A stretch of DNA of 64,000 nucleotides from Microbacterium sp. SZ1 (GTDB lineage Bacteria > Actinomycetota > Actinomycetes > Actinomycetales > Microbacteriaceae). The translations under genes and the position numbers were made by a program. Below the pieces are notes generated by a model, which was given only the letters and a program-made list of their open reading frames with translations, did no database searches and was not told the DNA's origin. This document shows positions 16,104 through 25,549 of the stretch, piece by piece. Positions within the stretch are counted from its first letter, which is position 1, and each line of letters opens with the position of its first letter. The stretch spans positions 62,001 through 126,000 of the forward strand of contig NZ_LPVV01000004.1 of assembly GCF_002362255.1 (NCBI RefSeq), written 5' to 3'.

Positions 16104-17069
16104 GTGCGAAAGTCCACAGCAAAGATCTTCGCGTCCACCGCATTGGTCCTGGTCGGGGCACTAGCCCTGAGCGGGTGCGGCGGGCAGCCCTCCGGTGGTG
16201 ACACCTCTGGATCCGGCGCGAGCGGGGGCGGACTGACCGGTTCGGTGAACACCGACGGTTCGTCGACCGTCGCCCCGCTGACTGAGGCCGCCGCTGACCT
16301 GTTCCGCGATGAGGAGAGCGGCGTGAACGTCTCGGTCGCGACGTCGGGTACCGGTGGTGGCTTCAAGACGTTCTGCGCCGGCGAGACGGATGTGTCCAAC
16401 GCGTCGCGTCCGATCAAGGACGAGGAAGCTGCGGACTGCGAGGCCGCCGGCATCAAGTACACCGAGATCGTCGCCGCCAACGACGGCCTGTCAGTCATCG
16501 TGAACCCGGAGAATGACTGGGCGGAGGACTTGACCGTTGAGCAGCTCAACCTGATCTGGGGGCCGGAGGCGGAGGGCAAGATCACGAACTGGAACCAGGT
16601 CGATCCCAGCTTCCCCGACCAGGCCATCACGCTCTTCGGCGCCGGCACCGACTCGGGCACGTTCGACTACTTCACCGAGGAGATCAACGGCGAAGACGGT
16701 GCGATCCGCACCGACTACAGCCCCTCCGAAGATGACAACATCACCATCCAGGGCGTTGCGGGAGACGTCGGCGCGATCGGGTTCCTCGGCCTCAGCTACG
16801 TCGAAGAGAACGAAGGTGTCGTGAAGGCAGTCGCCGTCGACGGCGTGATGCCGAGCACCGAGACCGTGCAGGACGGCACCTACACCCCGCTGGGTCGCCC
16901 CCTGTTCATCTACGTGAACAACGCCTCGTACGTCGACAAGGAGCAGGTGAAGTCGTTCATCGACTTCTACGTCGCCAACTCCGCGGAGATCGCTGAGCGT
17001 GCACTGTTCGTGCCGTTGACCGAGGACCAGGTCACCACCGCCACCGACGAGCTCGCCTCGCTCGGCTGA
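16104..17069 (+). CDS. pstS: phosphate-binding lipoprotein PstS
   Basis: The 321-residue periplasmic-type phosphate receptor of the Pst ABC importer, anchored as a lipoprotein. The N terminus is KSTAKIF..., a hydrophobic stretch, then the lipobox LSGC. The phosphate-binding signature VNTDGSSTVAPLTEAA follows, with TSGTGGGFKTFC and GAGTDSGTFDYF later. The start is GTG 16104, seven bases after GAAGGA; the in-frame ATG at 16047 would cover the operator. PstS proteins discriminate phosphate from arsenate, which makes a dedicated copy in an arsenic island sensible. Confidence 0.95.
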   Translation: MRKSTAKIFASTALVLVGALALSGCGGQPSGGDTSGSGASGGGLTGSVNTDGSSTVAPLTEAAADLFRDEESGVNVSVATSGTGGGFKTFCAGETDVSNASRPIKDEEAADCEAAGIKYTEIVAANDGLSVIVNPENDWAEDLTVEQLNLIWGPEAEGKITNWNQVDPSFPDQAITLFGAGTDSGTFDYFTEEINGEDGAIRTDYSPSEDDNITIQGVAGDVGAIGFLGLSYVEENEGVVKAVAVDGVMPSTETVQDGTYTPLGRPLFIYVNNASYVDKEQVKSFIDFYVANSAEIAERALFVPLTEDQVTTATDELASLG

Positions 17070-17083
17070 GCACCGCACGCTCC

Positions 17084-18040
17084 ATGACCGCCATCATTGA
17101 ACGGCGTGGGGGTCCGGCTTCTGGCCGGGCCCCTGCCCCCGCCAGCAGTTTCGCCGGCCGCCGCCGCCCCGGCGAGTTCCTCATCAAGCTCGCCCTGCGC
17201 CTGGCTGCAGCCGTCACCGTCGTGACGACGGTGGGGATCCTCATCGCGCTGCTTATCCCGTCGCTGAGCTTCTTCGCCGAGGTCCCGGTCCTGGAGTTCC
17301 TGTTCGGCACCCGGTGGGCGCCACGCTTCGCGGACGCGTCGTTCGGCGTGCTGCCTCTGGTCACCGCGACCTTGTGGACCACGCTCATCGCGCTGCTCGT
17401 GGCGGTGCCGTTCGGGCTCGGGGCTGCAACGCTGCTCGCCGAGTACGCCCGCCCCCGCGTCCGCAAGGTTCTCAAACCGTTGCTCGAGATCCTCGCGGGC
17501 ATCCCCACGGTCGTGTATGGGTTCTTCGCCCTGCAGTTCGTGCAAGGCACCGTCCTGCGGGACTGGCTTCACCTTCCAACCGGGGCGTTCAGTGTTCTCG
17601 CGGCGGGCCTCGTCATGGGTGTGATGATCATCCCGACGATCGCGTCGATCGCAGAAGACGCCATGTCCGCTGTCCCGCAGGCGCTCCGCCAGGGCAGCGC
17701 CGCGCTCGGGGCGAACCGGATGCAGACCACCCTCCGCGTCGTGTTCCCCGCCGCCCTGTCCGGGATCGTCGCGGCCGTCGTACTGGGCATCTCCCGAGCG
17801 GTCGGCGAAACCATGATCGTCGCCATCGCCGCCGGCAACCAAGCGCAACTCGTCACCAACCCGCTCGATCAGGGGCAGACGATGACGGGATTCATCGCCA
17901 ACGCCGCGCTCGGCGACTCCCGGGTCGGGAGCCTCGAATACAACACCCTGTTCGCGGTCGGGCTGCTGCTGTTCCTCATCACCTTGCTGATCAACTTCAT
18001 CAGCATCCGTTTCGTCCGCCGCTTCCGGGAGGCCTACTGA
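17084..18040 (+). CDS. pstC: phosphate ABC transporter permease PstC
   Basis: A 318-residue inner-membrane permease with six predicted membrane segments. It carries the permease EAA loop (SAVPQALRQGSAALGANRMQ) that docks to PstB. An N-terminal Ala/Pro/Arg-rich leader of about 35 residues precedes the first segment. It starts 14 bp after pstS, and its TGA overlaps the pstA ATG. Confidence 0.93.
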   Translation: MTAIIERRGGPASGRAPAPASSFAGRRRPGEFLIKLALRLAAAVTVVTTVGILIALLIPSLSFFAEVPVLEFLFGTRWAPRFADASFGVLPLVTATLWTTLIALLVAVPFGLGAATLLAEYARPRVRKVLKPLLEILAGIPTVVYGFFALQFVQGTVLRDWLHLPTGAFSVLAAGLVMGVMIIPTIASIAEDAMSAVPQALRQGSAALGANRMQTTLRVVFPAALSGIVAAVVLGISRAVGETMIVAIAAGNQAQLVTNPLDQGQTMTGFIANAALGDSRVGSLEYNTLFAVGLLLFLITLLINFISIRFVRRFREAY

Positions 18041-18954
18041 TGTCCCCCACCTCGACGACCGCGACGCAGCCGTTGCGCGCTTCGGCCCCCATCGCGACCG
18101 GCCGCAACGGTGAGATGCGCCCGAGCGCACTGGCGTTCCTGCTGCTGTTGTGGCTCTCCCTGTTCGTCGCGTTCGCGGTGCTCATCACCCTTCTGATCAC
18201 GATCTTCCTCACCGGGCAGAACAAGCTCTCCACGGCGCTGCTGTTCAACTTCCCCTCCGCCGACCCCGACGAGGCCGGAGCCCGGCCCGCCATCCTCGGA
18301 TCCGTGTGGGCGATCGGTGCGACCGCCGTGATGACACTCCCGCTCGGGATCGCCGCCGCCGTGCACCTGGAAGAGTTCGCCGACCGGAAGCGGTGGTTCA
18401 ACCGGTTCATCGAACTCAACGTGCAGAACCTCGCCGCAGTGCCCTCGATCGTGTACGGGCTCCTCGCGCTCGCGTTCCTCTCGATGCTCGGCGTCACCAA
18501 CAAGAACATCGTCATCGGCGGGGCGTTCGCCCTGACACTGCTCATCCTGCCGGTGATCATCATCGCGACCAGAGAAGCACTGCGCGCGGTCCCGCGAGAG
18601 ATTCGCGACGGATCTCTCGCACTCGGCGCCACACAATGGCAGACCACGTGGAGACAAGTGCTCCCCGCATCCGTTCCCGGGATCGCAACCGGCTCCATCC
18701 TCGCGCTCTCCCGCGCACTCGGGGAGGCCGCCCCGCTGCTCGTGCTCGGCGCGCTGGTGTACATCACCTTCGACCCGAACGGGCTCCTCAGCGGCTACAC
18801 CACGCTGCCGATCCAGATCTTCAACTGGACCGGCCGCCCGCAAGAAGGCTTCCACGAACTCGCCGGCGCCACCAGCATCCTGCTGCTCGCCGTCCTCATC
18901 CTGATGAACGCGCTCGCGATCTTCATCCGCAACAAGTTCCAGAAACGGTGGTAA
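18040..18954 (+). CDS. pstA: phosphate ABC transporter permease PstA
   Basis: A 304-residue permease, partner of PstC in the membrane channel. The segment [19 protein letters not shown] opens the membrane domain, and [20 protein letters not shown] is the EAA loop. The start ATG 18040 lies in the ATGA overlap with pstC; a longer open frame back to 17314 is only overlap with pstC. pstB begins 2 bp after the stop. Confidence 0.93.
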   Translation: MSPTSTTATQPLRASAPIATGRNGEMRPSALAFLLLLWLSLFVAFAVLITLLITIFLTGQNKLSTALLFNFPSADPDEAGARPAILGSVWAIGATAVMTLPLGIAAAVHLEEFADRKRWFNRFIELNVQNLAAVPSIVYGLLALAFLSMLGVTNKNIVIGGAFALTLLILPVIIIATREALRAVPREIRDGSLALGATQWQTTWRQVLPASVPGIATGSILALSRALGEAAPLLVLGALVYITFDPNGLLSGYTTLPIQIFNWTGRPQEGFHELAGATSILLLAVLILMNALAIFIRNKFQKRW

Positions 18955-18956
18955 CC

Positions 18957-19820
18957 ATGAGCACTCCCACAGGCAGCGCCGCGACAGCGACGCACACGAA
19001 CTTCCATGCCGCCGAAACACGACGGCTCGCCGCCACCCCCAGTGGCCTGATCCGCTGCGAAGACGTCAACGTGTACTACGGCGAGTTCCGGGCCGTGACC
19101 GGCGTCAACCTCGAGTTCGGGCGTAACGAGATCACCGCGCTCATCGGCCCCTCCGGATGCGGAAAATCAACGCTGCTGCGCTCCCTGAACCGCATGAACG
19201 ACCTCGTCGACGGTGCCCGCGTGGAAGGCACCGTCCTCTTCCAAGACGAGGACATCTACGCCAAAGCCGTGGATCCGATCGAGGTCCGTCGGCGGATCGG
19301 CATGGTGTTCCAAAAGCCCAACCCGTTCCCGAAATCGATCTACGACAACATCGCCTACGGCCCTAGGGTCACCGGGATGAAAGTCGACAACATGGACGAC
19401 CTCGTCGAAGAGGCACTGACCCGCTCCGCCCTCTGGGGCGAAGTGAAGGACAAGCTCAAGCAATCCGCGTTCGGCCTCTCCGGCGGTCAACAGCAGCGCC
19501 TGTGCATCGCGCGGACGATCGCTGTACAACCCGACGTGATCCTGATGGACGAGCCCTGCTCCGCCCTTGACCCGATCGCCACGTCTCGGATCGAAGACCT
19601 CATGCACGAGCTTCGCAAGGACTACACGATCATCATCGTCACCCACAACATGCAGCAGGCAGCGCGCGTGGCCGATCGCACCGCATTCTTCACCGCCCTC
19701 GCCGACGAGAGCACCGGTGACCGCACCGGCGTGCTCGTCGAATACGACCTCACCCGCAACATCTTCGAACAGCCACAAGACCAGCGGACCGAGGACTACA
19801 TCAGCGGACGATTCGGATGA
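18957..19820 (+). CDS. pstB: phosphate ABC transporter ATPase PstB
   Basis: The 287-residue ATPase that powers phosphate uptake. Walker A is GPSGCGKST, the ABC signature is LSGGQQQR, and Walker B is [25 protein letters not shown] contains the switch histidine. The length and motif order match PstB. The stop overlaps the start of the regulator gene by 4 bp. No phoU gene follows, unlike many chromosomal pst operons. Confidence 0.95.
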   Translation: MSTPTGSAATATHTNFHAAETRRLAATPSGLIRCEDVNVYYGEFRAVTGVNLEFGRNEITALIGPSGCGKSTLLRSLNRMNDLVDGARVEGTVLFQDEDIYAKAVDPIEVRRRIGMVFQKPNPFPKSIYDNIAYGPRVTGMKVDNMDDLVEEALTRSALWGEVKDKLKQSAFGLSGGQQQRLCIARTIAVQPDVILMDEPCSALDPIATSRIEDLMHELRKDYTIIIVTHNMQQAARVADRTAFFTALADESTGDRTGVLVEYDLTRNIFEQPQDQRTEDYISGRFG

Positions 19821-20506
19821 CCGACACCGGCAGGGATGGGAACCCGCGGTTCGTGCTCCACGGACGCGGACCCGACGTACTGCGCGGGAGCTTTGCCGAG
19901 TTCCGCCATGCGGGAGTCCCCGTTACCGTCCACGCAGAAGTCGTCGAAGCGCTCGCTGACCTCGCGCACGACCATCACGCATCCCTCGTCCTCGGCAGCG
20001 GAGAACCATTCGAGAAGCTCGCCGCGATCATCCAGATCGCGGGTCCCGTGTGCGACGGTGCCCTATTCCTGGGTATCTCCGATGCGACGGAAACCGCGAC
20101 AATCGCAGCGGCGATGAGTGCCGGAGTGCGCGGTACCGTCCGACTCCCCGTCACCCCGGACCGACTGCGCGAAGTGTCACGGCTGCATCCACGATCCGCC
20201 CCTCCAGATCGCACACTGCGTATCGGGGAATTGACGCTCGACGTCTCGCACAGAAGCCTGCGCTGGCAAGATCACGCGCTGCTGCTACCCGCACGAGAAT
20301 TCGAGCTGCTGCATCAGATCATCCGCGCCTACCCAGACAGTGTGAGCATCGACGCTCTAGCACTTTCCTTCGGATCCGACCTCGAAGATCCCCACGCCTC
20401 AGTGCGGGTAGCAATGACAAAACTCCGCTCGCGACTGGCCGCCTTCGCACCAGCACAGGCGCTGATCGAAACTGTCCGCGTCGCCGGCTACCGGCTCGCC
20501 TCCTGA
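19817..20506 (+). CDS. OmpR/PhoB-like winged-helix regulator with degenerate receiver
   Basis: A 229-residue protein co-translated with pstB. The C-terminal ~95 residues form an OmpR-type winged helix ([29 protein letters not shown], ending [10 protein letters not shown]). The N-terminal ~120 residues have the length of a receiver domain, but the phosphoacceptor strand reads [13 protein letters not shown] without the usual Asp. It probably does not receive phosphate from a kinase, and no kinase gene is adjacent. It takes the place a PhoU or PhoB would occupy, suggesting local control of pst. The 3' end overlaps the convergent HTH-ArsC gene by 19 bp. Confidence 0.75.
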   Translation: MTDTGRDGNPRFVLHGRGPDVLRGSFAEFRHAGVPVTVHAEVVEALADLAHDHHASLVLGSGEPFEKLAAIIQIAGPVCDGALFLGISDATETATIAAAMSAGVRGTVRLPVTPDRLREVSRLHPRSAPPDRTLRIGELTLDVSHRSLRWQDHALLLPAREFELLHQIIRAYPDSVSIDALALSFGSDLEDPHASVRVAMTKLRSRLAAFAPAQALIETVRVAGYRLAS

Positions 20507-21447
20507 GCCTCGATGCCCAGTTCCTGAAGAAGGTCAAGAACCCGTGAGCGGACCTCATCACGCACGGCGCGAAGACCGACATCATCGAGCTCGAGCGGAT
20601 CGGCGAGATCCCATTCCATGTAGCGTCGCCCGGGGAAAATCGGGCACGAGTCGCCGCACCCCATCGTGATGACGTAGTCCGCCGCACGCACGACTTCATC
20701 CGTGAGCGGTTTGGGGAACTCGCCCCACAGCTCAACCCCGACTTCGCTCAGCGCCGCAGCCACGCGAGGATGCGCTGTGTCCGATGGAGCAGACCCGGCG
20801 GTGCGCACGTGAACACGTCCGCCCGCGAAATGCCGCAAGAACGCCCCCGCCATCTGCGACCTCCCAGCGTTCTGCACGCAGACGAATAGCACCTCCGGGG
20901 TGTCCCGTAGTACCAGGCCTTGGGCCGTGGCGAGAGCGTCTAGGCGGTCCGCGGCGTACCGCGCCGTCATCGTCAACAGGTGCTCACGGACCCGCGTCCG
21001 TTGGCTCAGCAGCCGATAGCTTTGAGCGACGTATCCTGCGACCGTTTCTCGACTGAACGTAGAACTGAAGCGATACGCGAGGTCTTCAACCACGGTGCCA
21101 ACCGCACGAGGAAGCGCCATCACGGGATTCTCTGGGGATCCCGCTGTCAGAGAATCGCTGCTGAGCAGACGTCCGAAACGCACCCACGCGTCGATCGTTG
21201 GCATCCATGCATCGCTCTTCTCGCGCCGGATGAGACCGGCCATCTGCAATGACCTGAGCGCTTGATCGACACCGGTGGAATCGATACCGAGTTCGCCGGC
21301 AAGGTCAGATTCGTGCATACCGGATGCCAAGGCGCTCAGGGTGCGCAGGGTCTCGGGGTTACCGAGTACTGCGACCTGCACCGCGCGATCCCGAGCCGCC
21401 TGCTCGTCGAGTGGTCGCCCGACACGGTGCGTGTGCTTCTCGCTCAT
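20488..21447 (-). CDS. HTH-ArsC fusion protein
   Basis: A 319-residue two-domain protein. The N-terminal ~95 residues form a winged helix (VLGNPETLRTLSALASG, SDLAGELGIDSTGVDQALRSLQMAGLI) more divergent than typical ArsR and without a cysteine pair. After a helical middle, the C-terminal 135 residues are an arsenate reductase with CVQNAGR and CGDSCPIFPGRRYMEW (thioredoxin type). The start ATG 21447 overlaps the stop of the ArsR gene at 21444 (ATGA). It is the second HTH-reductase fusion here but uses another HTH subtype than the one at 7316. Confidence 0.82.
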   Translation of the reverse strand: MSEKHTHRVGRPLDEQAARDRAVQVAVLGNPETLRTLSALASGMHESDLAGELGIDSTGVDQALRSLQMAGLIRREKSDAWMPTIDAWVRFGRLLSSDSLTAGSPENPVMALPRAVGTVVEDLAYRFSSTFSRETVAGYVAQSYRLLSQRTRVREHLLTMTARYAADRLDALATAQGLVLRDTPEVLFVCVQNAGRSQMAGAFLRHFAGGRVHVRTAGSAPSDTAHPRVAAALSEVGVELWGEFPKPLTDEVVRAADYVITMGCGDSCPIFPGRRYMEWDLADPLELDDVGLRAVRDEVRSRVLDLLQELGIEAQEASR

Positions 21448-21761
21448 CGGAGAAAATCTTCGACCGCGGCACGACGCTCGGGATGGACGGAGATCCATCC
21501 GAGCTTGCCATCCTGCACCCTCGTGACGAACCCGTCATCAAGGAGTATCCGGACGTGGTGCGTCACCGTTGGTTGCCGCAAACCGAGCATGTCCGCCAGC
21601 TGCCCGACAGTCGCACGTTCGTCCGCGGATCCCAGAATGATGCTCAAGATCTGCAGGCGAGTCGGGTCGGCGACAGCTCGCAGCGTGCGGGCAAGTTCCT
21701 CGGCCGCACCGCGCTCGAGCGCACCTCCGAGCCGAGGCTTCGGTGCAGGCTGAGCGGTCAC
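21444..21761 (-). CDS. ArsR-family repressor
   Basis: A 105-residue winged-helix protein: LRAVADPTRLQILSIIL, then LADMLGLRQPTVTHHVRILLDDGFV. It lacks the CxC arsenic-binding pair of the repressor at 12898, so it may sense another ligand or use other residues. The start is taken as GTG 21761. It overlaps the HTH-ArsC fusion gene by 4 bp, and the two likely act as one regulatory unit opposite the pst operon. Confidence 0.78.
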   Translation of the reverse strand: MTAQPAPKPRLGGALERGAAEELARTLRAVADPTRLQILSIILGSADERATVGQLADMLGLRQPTVTHHVRILLDDGFVTRVQDGKLGWISVHPERRAAVEDFLR

Positions 21762-21837
21762 GGCATGATTCTAGTTGCCGAACGTTGCGTGCTTCTCAGC
21801 TGTGCTTGTGCTTGAGTCGTGCGCGACGGCGGTGTGA

Positions 21838-24570
21838 CTACTTTGCGAACGTGTCGCCTCGAAGCTTCGACGCGGCGTGCAACCGGAGGAGCTCGATACT
21901 GAGGGCGGCGCTTGCCGGGCTGCTCTGAGACAAGCTCTTCGCGGCAGCTGCAAGGGCGGGGCGAGCGGCGTCTCTCTCAAGGGCAATCAGCATGTCGACC
22001 GAGACTCCGAGCGAACGTCCCCGCCAGACAGCACCAGGCGTCTGCAGTTGCTCGACAAGGAGTAGGACCTCCGCGCCTGGGTTGGATGCCCGGGCGAGAG
22101 CACGTGCGAGGATCGCCGCATCAGCGTGGATCGGTCCGGGTTCGGGTCTAATGTACTTCCGACCCTCGGTCAACGTCGTTCGTGCCTGCTTGGCGAGATC
22201 TGACATACCGGTGCGATTGTCGCTCAATGCGCGGGTGGCAAGGTTGGACGGGTTCTCGCGGCTGAGCTCGTGCAGGGCATCAAGCACGATGGCGTGCTCT
22301 CGCTCGCTTTGTTCCAACGCAGTCGCCAGAAGGTTCGCAACGCCGGCCGGCATGCCATCAGCGAGATCTGCGAACTGGTTCACAGCGGCGCTGAGGAGTT
22401 TGCGTCGTGTCGCCGGGAACTCGATCCCGAAGTTGTCTAGGTAGAGGTCGCCAGCGAGGCTCGCGCCGAGGGCTGTGATCGGCGACTCGGCAGATTGAAT
22501 GTCGTATCGAACGACGATGTCGATGACGTCATCGATGAGGTGCTCTCGACGCTTCAGCAGGCGTCCCGCCGCGAGCAGCCACGTGTTGCGCCAGTGACTC
22601 GATGGAACGAGTTCGCGCAGGTTCTGCAAGACGACCTGTTCGTCACCATCGGTGATCGCGCGAGCCGCCATATATTCCTGCAACGATCGCACTTCGAACT
22701 CGTACTTCGATGTCTTCGGAGAGACGAGCATGACCAGTCGTTCCGTCGAAAGTTTGAGGAGGGTCGTCGCGATCGACTCCGATTCACTCTCTTCGAATCC
22801 GGCCGAGCTGAGCCGGTGGCGAAGAATACGCGAGATCTCGGATTTCGTGAGGACAGCGTCCGAGTTCCCTGGTCGCTCAGTTCGTGCCTGCAACTTGAGC
22901 CCGGCCTGCTCGTGAAGATGGTCGATGTGGGGGCGCAGCGACTTCAGTTCCGTGAAGGCTTCGCTTTTCGCCAGTTCACGGTCGTAGACGACGCGATAGT
23001 ACCGGTCGAACAGCTCGAATCGATCCGTCGGAAGGTCGACTGCCTCTTCAGCGAGAGCCGTCATGATCGTCACCTGCAACGGTGTGGTCATCAGTCGTTG
23101 CGTGACTCGTTCGTGGACCGCCGTGATGAGCCTTTGTGCAACCTGCTCAGCGAGGTCTGGATCATTGGCTGCCCGCAACGCGGTGAGAGCTTCCGAGTAG
23201 CTGATCGCTTCCGTCTCGGTGAGTTCAGACAGGGTGATCTGCGTGCAGGGAAACGCGTCGTCGAACTCCCGTCGATACCCCTGTGGGCGTGTTGTGGCGA
23301 CGAAGAGCACGTCCGCCTTCTCCGAGCTCAGCTCGCGCACCAGCGCTGTGACCGCCTCGATGAGCCGGCTGCGGATCTTCGCGTCAGGCACCTCATCAAG
23401 GCCGTCGAGCACGAGGCATGACGGCCAGGTGCGCAACCAGTCCAGCAACGCACTCGGGTCCGACTTCTTCCCCCGAATCAGTATGGAATCGGCGATGTAG
23501 GTGAGCAACGAAAACGTCGACGGGGAGGATGCGATCACGGCCCCCGCCTTCGCCAGTTCGATCACGAACGGCCATCGACGTTTCTGCGGGTTCGGGATAC
23601 CCGCCTTCCTGAGCCGTGTGTCGAGGCCATCGAAGGCGCGCTTAGCCCTCTCGCCGTACTCCTCGACGTTCGTGTCAGCGAGGAAGGCGACACGATACGT
23701 GTGGGCGATCACTTGGGCGATCGTGCTCTTGCCCTGACCCGGGCCTCCGACGATGACCACCCCATGGGGCCCACGGCCGGCGGTGGTTGACAGGTGGAGG
23801 TCGCCGATGCGCACCGTCTCGGCGGCGGTCATCCTCCGCGACTGGCCTTCCGCGTCCGCGGTCACGCCCGCCGTGAAGGGCAGATCGATTGCAATGTCCG
23901 CGAGTGTCACTTTCGACGCATCGTTGTACCCCGCATCGCCCGTTCGAACCCATTGCCGGTTGATCAGCTCGGCGACGGCGTGCCCAGCGAGCCGATCCGC
24001 CTCGAGAGCCGTCTTCTCGGGGAGCAATTCGGCGACTTGCGCAAGAAAGTCGCCGGTGACGATCTGCTCTAGGTATCGCTGTCGAATAGACGTGTGGGTG
24101 TCGAGCATGACGCGAATCTCGTCGTAGTCCCACACGTACCATCCACGCAGCCCCAAGTCTTCTGCGTTGGCGGCAAGAAGCTGGTCGAACTGGTCACGAC
24201 CGCCAGTGTCTTTCGTCCCGGTCAGCACGACGTTGGTGGAGAAAAGCAGGTACTCCGGCGTCTTCTCGCCGACCCTCTTCTTTACGAGCCAGCCACGCAG
24301 CTCGGAGCGGACCTCGTCAAGGAACCACCGCCAGTCAGCCGTCGTTGAGACCGGTTTCTCGTTGTACTTCATTTGAATGACGCCGTAGCCATCCCATTTC
24401 GCGCCCGCCCCGACCGGGAAGTCGACGCGGCCGTCGAACGTAGCGTCGCGCTGCGCGTCCCTACCTGAACCAAACGGCCTGACACCATTGCCCAACTCAG
24501 CCTTCGCGAGCGCCTGGAGCATGTGCTCGAATTGCTGCCAGCCCATTCGGTTGAGGTTGTAGTGGCCCAC
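21838..24570 (-). CDS. nuclease-NACHT NTPase, candidate antiphage STAND protein
   Basis: A 910-residue protein with three parts. Residues ~1-130 look like an Mrr/PD-(D/E)XK nuclease: NLNRMGWQQFEHMLQAL, a GSGRDAQRDATFDG segment, then GYGVIQMKYN with the QxK motif. A NACHT module follows, with Walker A near 275-283 (GGPGQGKST) and Walker B near 385-394 (CLVLDGLDEV). The C-terminal ~450 residues are helical and repeat-like, as in sensor arms. This architecture matches bacterial NACHT defence proteins, in which target sensing triggers the nuclease; the trigger here is unknown. The start is put at GTG 24570 behind GGAAGA. The frame stays open to 24660, but family members begin at the NLNRxGW segment. 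Confidence 0.78.
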   Translation of the reverse strand: MGHYNLNRMGWQQFEHMLQALAKAELGNGVRPFGSGRDAQRDATFDGRVDFPVGAGAKWDGYGVIQMKYNEKPVSTTADWRWFLDEVRSELRGWLVKKRVGEKTPEYLLFSTNVVLTGTKDTGGRDQFDQLLAANAEDLGLRGWYVWDYDEIRVMLDTHTSIRQRYLEQIVTGDFLAQVAELLPEKTALEADRLAGHAVAELINRQWVRTGDAGYNDASKVTLADIAIDLPFTAGVTADAEGQSRRMTAAETVRIGDLHLSTTAGRGPHGVVIVGGPGQGKSTIAQVIAHTYRVAFLADTNVEEYGERAKRAFDGLDTRLRKAGIPNPQKRRWPFVIELAKAGAVIASSPSTFSLLTYIADSILIRGKKSDPSALLDWLRTWPSCLVLDGLDEVPDAKIRSRLIEAVTALVRELSSEKADVLFVATTRPQGYRREFDDAFPCTQITLSELTETEAISYSEALTALRAANDPDLAEQVAQRLITAVHERVTQRLMTTPLQVTIMTALAEEAVDLPTDRFELFDRYYRVVYDRELAKSEAFTELKSLRPHIDHLHEQAGLKLQARTERPGNSDAVLTKSEISRILRHRLSSAGFEESESESIATTLLKLSTERLVMLVSPKTSKYEFEVRSLQEYMAARAITDGDEQVVLQNLRELVPSSHWRNTWLLAAGRLLKRREHLIDDVIDIVVRYDIQSAESPITALGASLAGDLYLDNFGIEFPATRRKLLSAAVNQFADLADGMPAGVANLLATALEQSEREHAIVLDALHELSRENPSNLATRALSDNRTGMSDLAKQARTTLTEGRKYIRPEPGPIHADAAILARALARASNPGAEVLLLVEQLQTPGAVWRGRSLGVSVDMLIALERDAARPALAAAAKSLSQSSPASAALSIELLRLHAASKLRGDTFAK

Positions 24571-24852
24571 GAAGTTCTTCCGGGTCAACGTCGACGCCGA
24601 ACAGGCGCTCCAGTGACATTCTGCACCAGTGCTGTTCTCCCATCCGGTTGAACCAAGCAAGCAGAGGCGTTCGATAGCGTCGGGGTTCTCTTGGGTAGCG
24701 AGCGAACGCGCCCCAACCAGACCCGCAGGCGCGCCCGGGCCTAGCAGACGACGTCTGCGATCTCGCCGACTGTCATCGGCTCTATGGGATGCGCGCCGTC
24801 GATTCCCCGGGAGACCTCCCCTTCCAGCGGAGGCTCATCTACGCTGTCGCAC

Positions 24853-25503
24853 ATGGATGAAACCAAAGGCCAGCCACGAACCCGCCCTTGGCAGGCACAG
24901 CCATCCACCGATGCGATCGCGGCGTTCGTCGACGCCGTCGGCCGGTTGAACGCGGACGGGGACTTCATCGTTCGAGCGCTGACTGACCAGCTCCGCGCAG
25001 AGCGACCGATCGCGGATCAGGAAGAGCTGACTCCGCAGGAGGTCAGCTATCTCATCCAGTCCAAGGCGTTCACGCCAGAGTCGCTCGAGGCGACATCGAT
25101 CGAAGTTGCTCGCGGGGGTCTTCTCGCGAGTGTAGCGAGCACTCTTCTGACGAGCGTGCTCCAGACCGTATCTGCTTCCGCAGCCGCTGGCTTCTTGCAT
25201 ATGGACGAAGAGTCGCTCTTTGCTGCCGCCGACCGCGGCGAGTTGTACATGGTCGATGTTGCACAGTCCCGGCGTTTTCCGTCGTGGCAGTTCAGCCTCT
25301 CCTCGCCGGGGAAACTCCTACCGCACCTAACCGAGATCATCGACATCGTAAAAGACAAGGGATGGATGTCGGTATCTGCTCTGATGGCGACGCCGCAGTC
25401 GACCATGGTCACCGACGGTCAGCACAGCCCTGTGGAATGGTTCAGGCGTGGCGGCGACGTAGCAGCTCTGGCCCGGATTATCGAAGGTCAGAAGTGGCGA
25501 TAG
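24853..25503 (+). CDS. antitoxin-like protein, paralogue of the RES antitoxin at 29563
   Basis: A 216-residue protein that aligns along its length with the antitoxin at 29563. Shared points are ELTPQEVSYLIQSKAFTPE / LGLTEQQADFLIESGDFTPE, a GGL segment, an HTH-like middle, FPSWQFS / YPRWQFI, LPHL / IPHL, and a closing PVEWF / PIEWL segment. The end recalls the C-terminal part of MbcA/ParS/Xre antitoxins. The start is ATG 24853; an in-frame start at 24784 is possible. No RES toxin follows, so it is an orphan or has lost its partner. It is divergent from the NACHT gene and convergent with the large nuclease gene. Confidence 0.65.
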   Translation: MDETKGQPRTRPWQAQPSTDAIAAFVDAVGRLNADGDFIVRALTDQLRAERPIADQEELTPQEVSYLIQSKAFTPESLEATSIEVARGGLLASVASTLLTSVLQTVSASAAAGFLHMDEESLFAAADRGELYMVDVAQSRRFPSWQFSLSSPGKLLPHLTEIIDIVKDKGWMSVSALMATPQSTMVTDGQHSPVEWFRRGGDVAALARIIEGQKWR

Positions 25504-25549
25504 AGCTCGTGGCAACGCAACGGCGTAGCGCGCACCGCTCACACGTCGT

